This document shows, piece after piece, positions 60,588-64,000 of a stretch of 64,000 nt of DNA; position 1 is the stretch's first letter, and each line of letters starts with the position of its first letter. The notes under the pieces were generated by a model. That model did not search any database and was not told the origin of the DNA. It saw nothing but the letters and a program-made list of their open reading frames with translations. This DNA is from Ferrimonas sediminum (GTDB lineage: Bacteria > Pseudomonadota > Gammaproteobacteria > Enterobacterales > Shewanellaceae): positions 124,001-188,000 of the forward strand of contig NZ_FNEM01000007.1 in assembly GCF_900100175.1 (NCBI RefSeq), written 5' to 3'. Both the position numbers and the translations under genes were made by a program.

Positions 60588-62063
60588 ATGAATTCTGCCC
60601 TTTGTCGCTTATCTAAAGGGTCTGTACCAGCCCTGCTACTCTCTTCTACCCTTCTGCTCTCCCCCGCCGGCTTCTCGGAAGGCAATGAGACGCTCGGCGT
60701 CATCGCCGACACCACCGGCAATCAGATGCTGATCGAGGCCCTGCAACGGGGCAGCAAGATTCGCATCGCCGGTACCGGCCTGCACTCACTGCCGGAAACC
60801 CCGGGAAGCATCAGCATTAGCGTCAACAGCGGCGAAACCATCGAGCGGGTGCTGCTGTACTGGCAGGTGTTCGATGAAGACACCGGCTACGATCTCGACA
60901 TTGATGTGGAGCGGGTGGGTTCCGGCGCCCCGACCCTGGTCACCGGCGAGGTCATTGGCGAATACGTTGAAGGATTCGGCGGCAGCCCCAGTATCTCTTT
61001 CTACAACGCCTACAGCGCCACCATTCGCGCCGACATTACCGCACTGAACCTGGTGCAGCCCGGCAGCAACACCCTGTTGATCTCCGGTCTGGACGACATC
61101 GCCCTACCCAACCCCGATTTTGGTGATGATGGCAAAAATGGCGCAGGCATCATGCTGATCTACAGCGATAGTTCATCCAACGCGCTGCAACTGAAAGATG
61201 GCCACGACGCGGCCTGGTGGGAGCGCAACTATCCCGCCACCGACAAGTTCTCCGAGACACTGGGTTCTACTGTACCCGTGCGGTTTGAGTTTGCCCCCAG
61301 CAGCAGCGAACGCTTCGCCAACCTGTCGATGTTCGTCTCCAGTGTCGAGGGTGACGGCCAGACCGGTAACGATCGCCCCTCGGTGGTCGTGATTCGCGTC
61401 GGTGACAACCCGGCTAACGAGATTCGCGATGCCAACGCCCTGACGAGTAACCAAGGCGACGAGTGGGACGACTACATTCGCAATGTGCCGATTCCCGCCG
61501 GCGTCGATTTCATCGAAATTGAGATTCTGTCGGAAACCGACCCCTACGTGGATCCCCTCACCGTGCTGAACCCCGACGGCAGCAAAACCATCGATCCGGC
61601 GTCTTTCGTCTGGGTGGCGGCGGGCCTGTCGACTCCCGAGGAGACACAAAACGCCTGTGAATGCCGCCCGAAGCAACTCACCTTCACCTATGTCGGCGGC
61701 AGCTGTGCGGCCTCAGACAATGACCAGGGTGACGATTTCAAGTGCACTGGCGATCTGAATAACGCCGCCAACATCAACGTGGCCACTTTCCAGCACAAGT
61801 TCAATCTCGATGAGCCCCAGCGCGATATCCTGGTGCTGACCCCCAGCGTCGCCAAAGGCGGCAATCTGGTGGTGGTCGCTAACGGCACCGGTGGCCGGGC
61901 CGGGCGCCTGCCGGCACAAACCAAGCTACTGTTGACCGCCGATGGCCTGCAACAGACTCTGGATCTTCACACCTCCTGCTCAGTCCCCCTGAGCACCGGC
62001 GACCAGTTCGGCCCGTTGGTCTTACAGAGCTTCGTCAGCCGCGACAACTGCAGCAACGATTAA
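60588..62063 (+). CDS. Secreted protein of unknown function with Cys-containing C-terminal domain
   Basis: A 491-residue exported protein: long signal peptide (about 1-30, LLLSSTLLLSPAGFS). The central part (about 70-340) is beta-rich, with repeated ERVLLYWQVFDEDTGYDLDI-type strands resembling DUF3344-like extracellular modules. The C-terminal 130 residues begin CECRPKQLTFTYVGGSC and end with LHTSCSVPLSTGDQFGPLVL, like a small domain often seen in surface proteins. No sorting signal or lipobox is visible. AGGAG lies seven bases before ATG 60588; TATACT at 60532-60537 is a plausible -10. Acidic, so probably salt-adapted and extracellular. Confidence 0.7.
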   Translation: MNSALCRLSKGSVPALLLSSTLLLSPAGFSEGNETLGVIADTTGNQMLIEALQRGSKIRIAGTGLHSLPETPGSISISVNSGETIERVLLYWQVFDEDTGYDLDIDVERVGSGAPTLVTGEVIGEYVEGFGGSPSISFYNAYSATIRADITALNLVQPGSNTLLISGLDDIALPNPDFGDDGKNGAGIMLIYSDSSSNALQLKDGHDAAWWERNYPATDKFSETLGSTVPVRFEFAPSSSERFANLSMFVSSVEGDGQTGNDRPSVVVIRVGDNPANEIRDANALTSNQGDEWDDYIRNVPIPAGVDFIEIEILSETDPYVDPLTVLNPDGSKTIDPASFVWVAAGLSTPEETQNACECRPKQLTFTYVGGSCAASDNDQGDDFKCTGDLNNAANINVATFQHKFNLDEPQRDILVLTPSVAKGGNLVVVANGTGGRAGRLPAQTKLLLTADGLQQTLDLHTSCSVPLSTGDQFGPLVLQSFVSRDNCSND

Positions 62064-62266
62064 CCCCCCAAAGGCGGAACAAATGGAGTTATCCGCCTAC
62101 ATTTGTGAAACATCCCCCCAATTCGACACATTCACTAACGCTTTGCCACCTGAAAAACCGCGTGTTTTTTGCTCATAGCTGTACCCAGGCTGAATCCGCT
62201 GAGCTACTCTCACTGCTGAGAACACCCTGAACACAGGGGCCTACTGTACCCAACCTGGACCTGCGC

Positions 62267-62944
62267 ATGAATCGACGACAATTCCTTATGGCCACCTCCG
62301 CCTCCGTGGCCGCCGCTTCCCTTCCCCTCTATGCCAGCAGCAACCACGATGCCTTTCGCATCGTCGCCCTGGTGTTTGATGACTACGAAACCCTGGATCT
62401 TCATGGCCCCATCGAGATGTTGGGTCACATGAAAGGGGTCAATATTGAGTTGGTCGGGGCACGCAGCATCATTCGCAGCTATCAGGGCCCTAAAGTAGTG
62501 GCGGATCTCGACACCAACCAGGTACACCACTGTGACCTATTCATTATTCCCGGCGGCATGGGCACCCGTTCGCTGGTCAAGGATGAGGTGTTTCTGGAGT
62601 GGATGACCCGTCAGTGCCATGTCTCCAACAAAGTGTTCTCTGTCTGCACCGGCTCGGCGCTGCTGGCATCAACCCCACTGCTGGAAGGACACAAGGCCAC
62701 CAGCAACAAGCAGGCCTTTGAGTGGGTCAGTGGCCTCAACAGTAAGGTGCAGTGGCAACCCCGGGCACGCTGGATCGATGACCGTCAGTTCATAACCTCT
62801 TCCGGCGTCTCTGCCGGCACCGATGCCGCCCTGGCGCTGATCAGCCAATATCGAGGCCGAGCCGAAGCAGACCGCATCGCCACCCTGGCCGAATACCAAT
62901 GGAATGATGACCCGAGCAACGACCCCTTCGCCATTGAGGCGTAA
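62267..62944 (+). CDS. Exported DJ-1/PfpI-family protein
   Basis: A 225-residue class-I glutamine-amidotransferase-like protein with the nucleophile elbow VFSVCTGSALLA (Cys about 126) as in isonitrile hydratase and ThiJ-type proteins, and IIPGGMGTRSL earlier. Unusually it carries an N-terminal export signal, MNRRQFLMATSASVAAASLP, with a twin-arginine-like NRRQFLM motif, so it is predicted to be exported folded to the periplasm. The closing WNDDPSNDPF also occurs in related bacterial DJ-1 proteins. Activity unknown. Confidence 0.85.
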   Translation: MNRRQFLMATSASVAAASLPLYASSNHDAFRIVALVFDDYETLDLHGPIEMLGHMKGVNIELVGARSIIRSYQGPKVVADLDTNQVHHCDLFIIPGGMGTRSLVKDEVFLEWMTRQCHVSNKVFSVCTGSALLASTPLLEGHKATSNKQAFEWVSGLNSKVQWQPRARWIDDRQFITSSGVSAGTDAALALISQYRGRAEADRIATLAEYQWNDDPSNDPFAIEA

Positions 62945-63020
62945 ACGGATCGAGCAAAAGCAACTACACTGATTCGACAGCGTCCACAAAGACCCGCTTA
63001 GGTGTACAAGGAGGTACCCT

Positions 63021-63869
63021 ATGAATCGCCACTCTGTGGCTCTGGCCATTAGCCTGAGCCTGACCTTCAGTCACTTCCCCTTCACCGTCGTCGCCCAGGC
63101 ACCAAAACTGATGTTGGCCTCCGACTATCCGCAATCTCTGGAGTTAAGCCAGTACCTGGTCAGCGAAAAACTCGACGGCATTCGGGCCTATTGGGATGGC
63201 AGTACACTATGGAGTCGAAGCGGTGAGCGCATCCATGCCCCAAGCTGGTTTACCGCCCCGCTACCGACCATCGAGCTTGAGGGCGAGTTATGGATAGGGC
63301 GGGGCCGCTTTCAATCTCTGATGTCCATCGTTCGTGACCAGCAACCCAATGAAAAGCAGTGGCGACAGGTGGGGTTGTACCTGTTTGATCTGCCTATGGG
63401 AGCCGAACCCTTTCAGCTGCGTTACCAACGGCTTCAGGCCATTACTCGGGGTATCGACCGCGCCTTCGTTCAGGTCATTGAACAGCGGCCTGTCAGCAGT
63501 CCCGAGGCGCTGCAACGGCAACTGGAGCTGGTGACCGAGTTAGGGGGAGAGGGACTGATGCTGCACCACAAGGACAACCTGTATCTGCCCGGGCGCTCCA
63601 GCCAACTGCTGAAGTACAAGAGTTACCAAGACGGCGAAGCAGTGGTGGTGGCGCACCAGGAGGGTAAAGGCAAATACCAGGGCATGCTAGGAGCGGTAGA
63701 AGTGGAAACCCAGGATGGCCGCCGCTTTCGCATCGGCAGTGGTTTCAGCGATGCCGAACGGAAAAATCCTCCCGCCATTGGCACCGTTATCACCTATCGC
63801 TACAACGGCACCACCGACGCCGGCCTACCCCGCTTCGCCCGCTACCTGAGGCCCCACCCTATGCTCTAG
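63021..63869 (+). CDS. Exported ATP-dependent DNA ligase
   Basis: A 282-residue minimal ATP-dependent ligase of the type found in Haemophilus, Vibrio and Shewanella. The nucleotidyltransferase motif is EKLDGIRAYW (adenylated Lys about 50), with ELEGELWIG (motif III), EGLMLHH (motif IV) and LLKYKSYQDGEAVV (motif V), followed by an OB domain. A signal peptide (about 1-26, FTVVAQA) precedes it, so it should act in the periplasm, perhaps on incoming DNA. GGAGG precedes ATG 63021. Confidence 0.92.
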   Translation: MNRHSVALAISLSLTFSHFPFTVVAQAPKLMLASDYPQSLELSQYLVSEKLDGIRAYWDGSTLWSRSGERIHAPSWFTAPLPTIELEGELWIGRGRFQSLMSIVRDQQPNEKQWRQVGLYLFDLPMGAEPFQLRYQRLQAITRGIDRAFVQVIEQRPVSSPEALQRQLELVTELGGEGLMLHHKDNLYLPGRSSQLLKYKSYQDGEAVVVAHQEGKGKYQGMLGAVEVETQDGRRFRIGSGFSDAERKNPPAIGTVITYRYNGTTDAGLPRFARYLRPHPML

Positions 63870-63920
63870 TTGTCCCTATTCATTATTCGGGGGCACGTGG
63901 TCACTCAGTGCCCCACACTC

Positions 63921-64000
63921 CGTCGTACCCGCGAACGCGGGTAGCCAGTGGCTGTGCTCTTCGTCATTCTTGCGCAGGCGAGAATCCATTGACTTTTGCC
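63921..64000. repeat. Composite REP-like element, locus C, at the window edge
   Basis: Third copy of the two-hairpin element: CGTCGTACCCGCGAACGCGG, then GTAGCCAGTGGCTGTG and CATTCTTGCGCAGGCGAGAA followed by TCCATTGACTTT. Same order and orientation as at 48891 and 50277. Whether 35-bp units follow cannot be seen. Confidence 0.85.

Overview
The window looks like a piece of a gammaproteobacterial main chromosome. G+C content is high, gene density is high, and the gene neighbourhoods are typical of the Alteromonadales: metK near tkt and speA, sprT-endA-rsmE-gshB, lptG-lptF diverging from pepA-holC-valS, and gltS. Protein flavour suggests a Ferrimonas/Shewanella-like marine bacterium; that genus guess is inference. 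Housekeeping genes dominate, and no phage, integrase, insertion sequence or CRISPR array was recognised.

Layout. 1-9.1 kb: central and C1/polyamine metabolism (phosphoketolase cut by the left edge, DUF2947, transketolase, arginine decarboxylase, spermidine synthase, and S-adenosylmethionine synthetase behind a MetJ-type operator). 9.2-14.1 kb: a secreted pyroglutamyl-peptidase-like protein lacking its catalytic Cys, a voltage-gated K+ channel with a zinc ribbon, then sprT, endA, rsmE and gshB. 14.1-22.8 kb: a GGDEF/EAL sensor, rsmC, three tandem tRNA-Leu(CAG) genes, a FapA/DUF342 protein, a SieB-like membrane protein and a TetR regulator. 22.3-25.5 kb: a nuclease-like lipoprotein divergent from an HlyD-DUF2955-MarR export operon with twin operators. 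25.5-29.8 kb: DUF134 and a NifX-like protein, then a nickel/cobalt ECF transporter of the K-M-L-Q-O type. 29.9-36.4 kb: a tightly overlapping hybrid kinase-CheR-CheB-diguanylate cyclase signalling operon. 36.7-41.4 kb: gltS, tRNA-Leu(CAA), a chemoreceptor with a sigma-28-like promoter, and small membrane proteins. 41.4-48.8 kb: lptFG and pepA-holC-valS.

48.8-52.5 kb is the most unusual part. REP-like palindromic repeats flank an unknown lipoprotein gene. A tandem array of seven 35-bp units then lies just upstream of a two-gene cassette encoding a close relative of plasmid R1 ParM actin and a ParR-like partner with an enlarged glutamine-rich tail. This is a candidate chromosomal type II (actin) partition-like system. 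Its repeat array is either a centromere-like parC or a coincidental REP expansion, and an intrinsic terminator sits directly in front of the parM ribosome-binding site.

52.5-64 kb: two paralogous membrane diguanylate cyclases, a nucleoside hydrolase, an MFS transporter, two UspA paralogues, tRNA-Ile2(CAU), a cold-shock protein with a long leader, a small charged protein, a secreted protein with a Cys-rich C-terminal domain, an exported DJ-1/PfpI protein and an exported ATP-dependent DNA ligase. Another REP element lies at the right edge.

Signalling genes are abundant: four c-di-GMP enzymes, a hybrid kinase and a chemoreceptor. This suggests a motile bacterium that switches between lifestyles.
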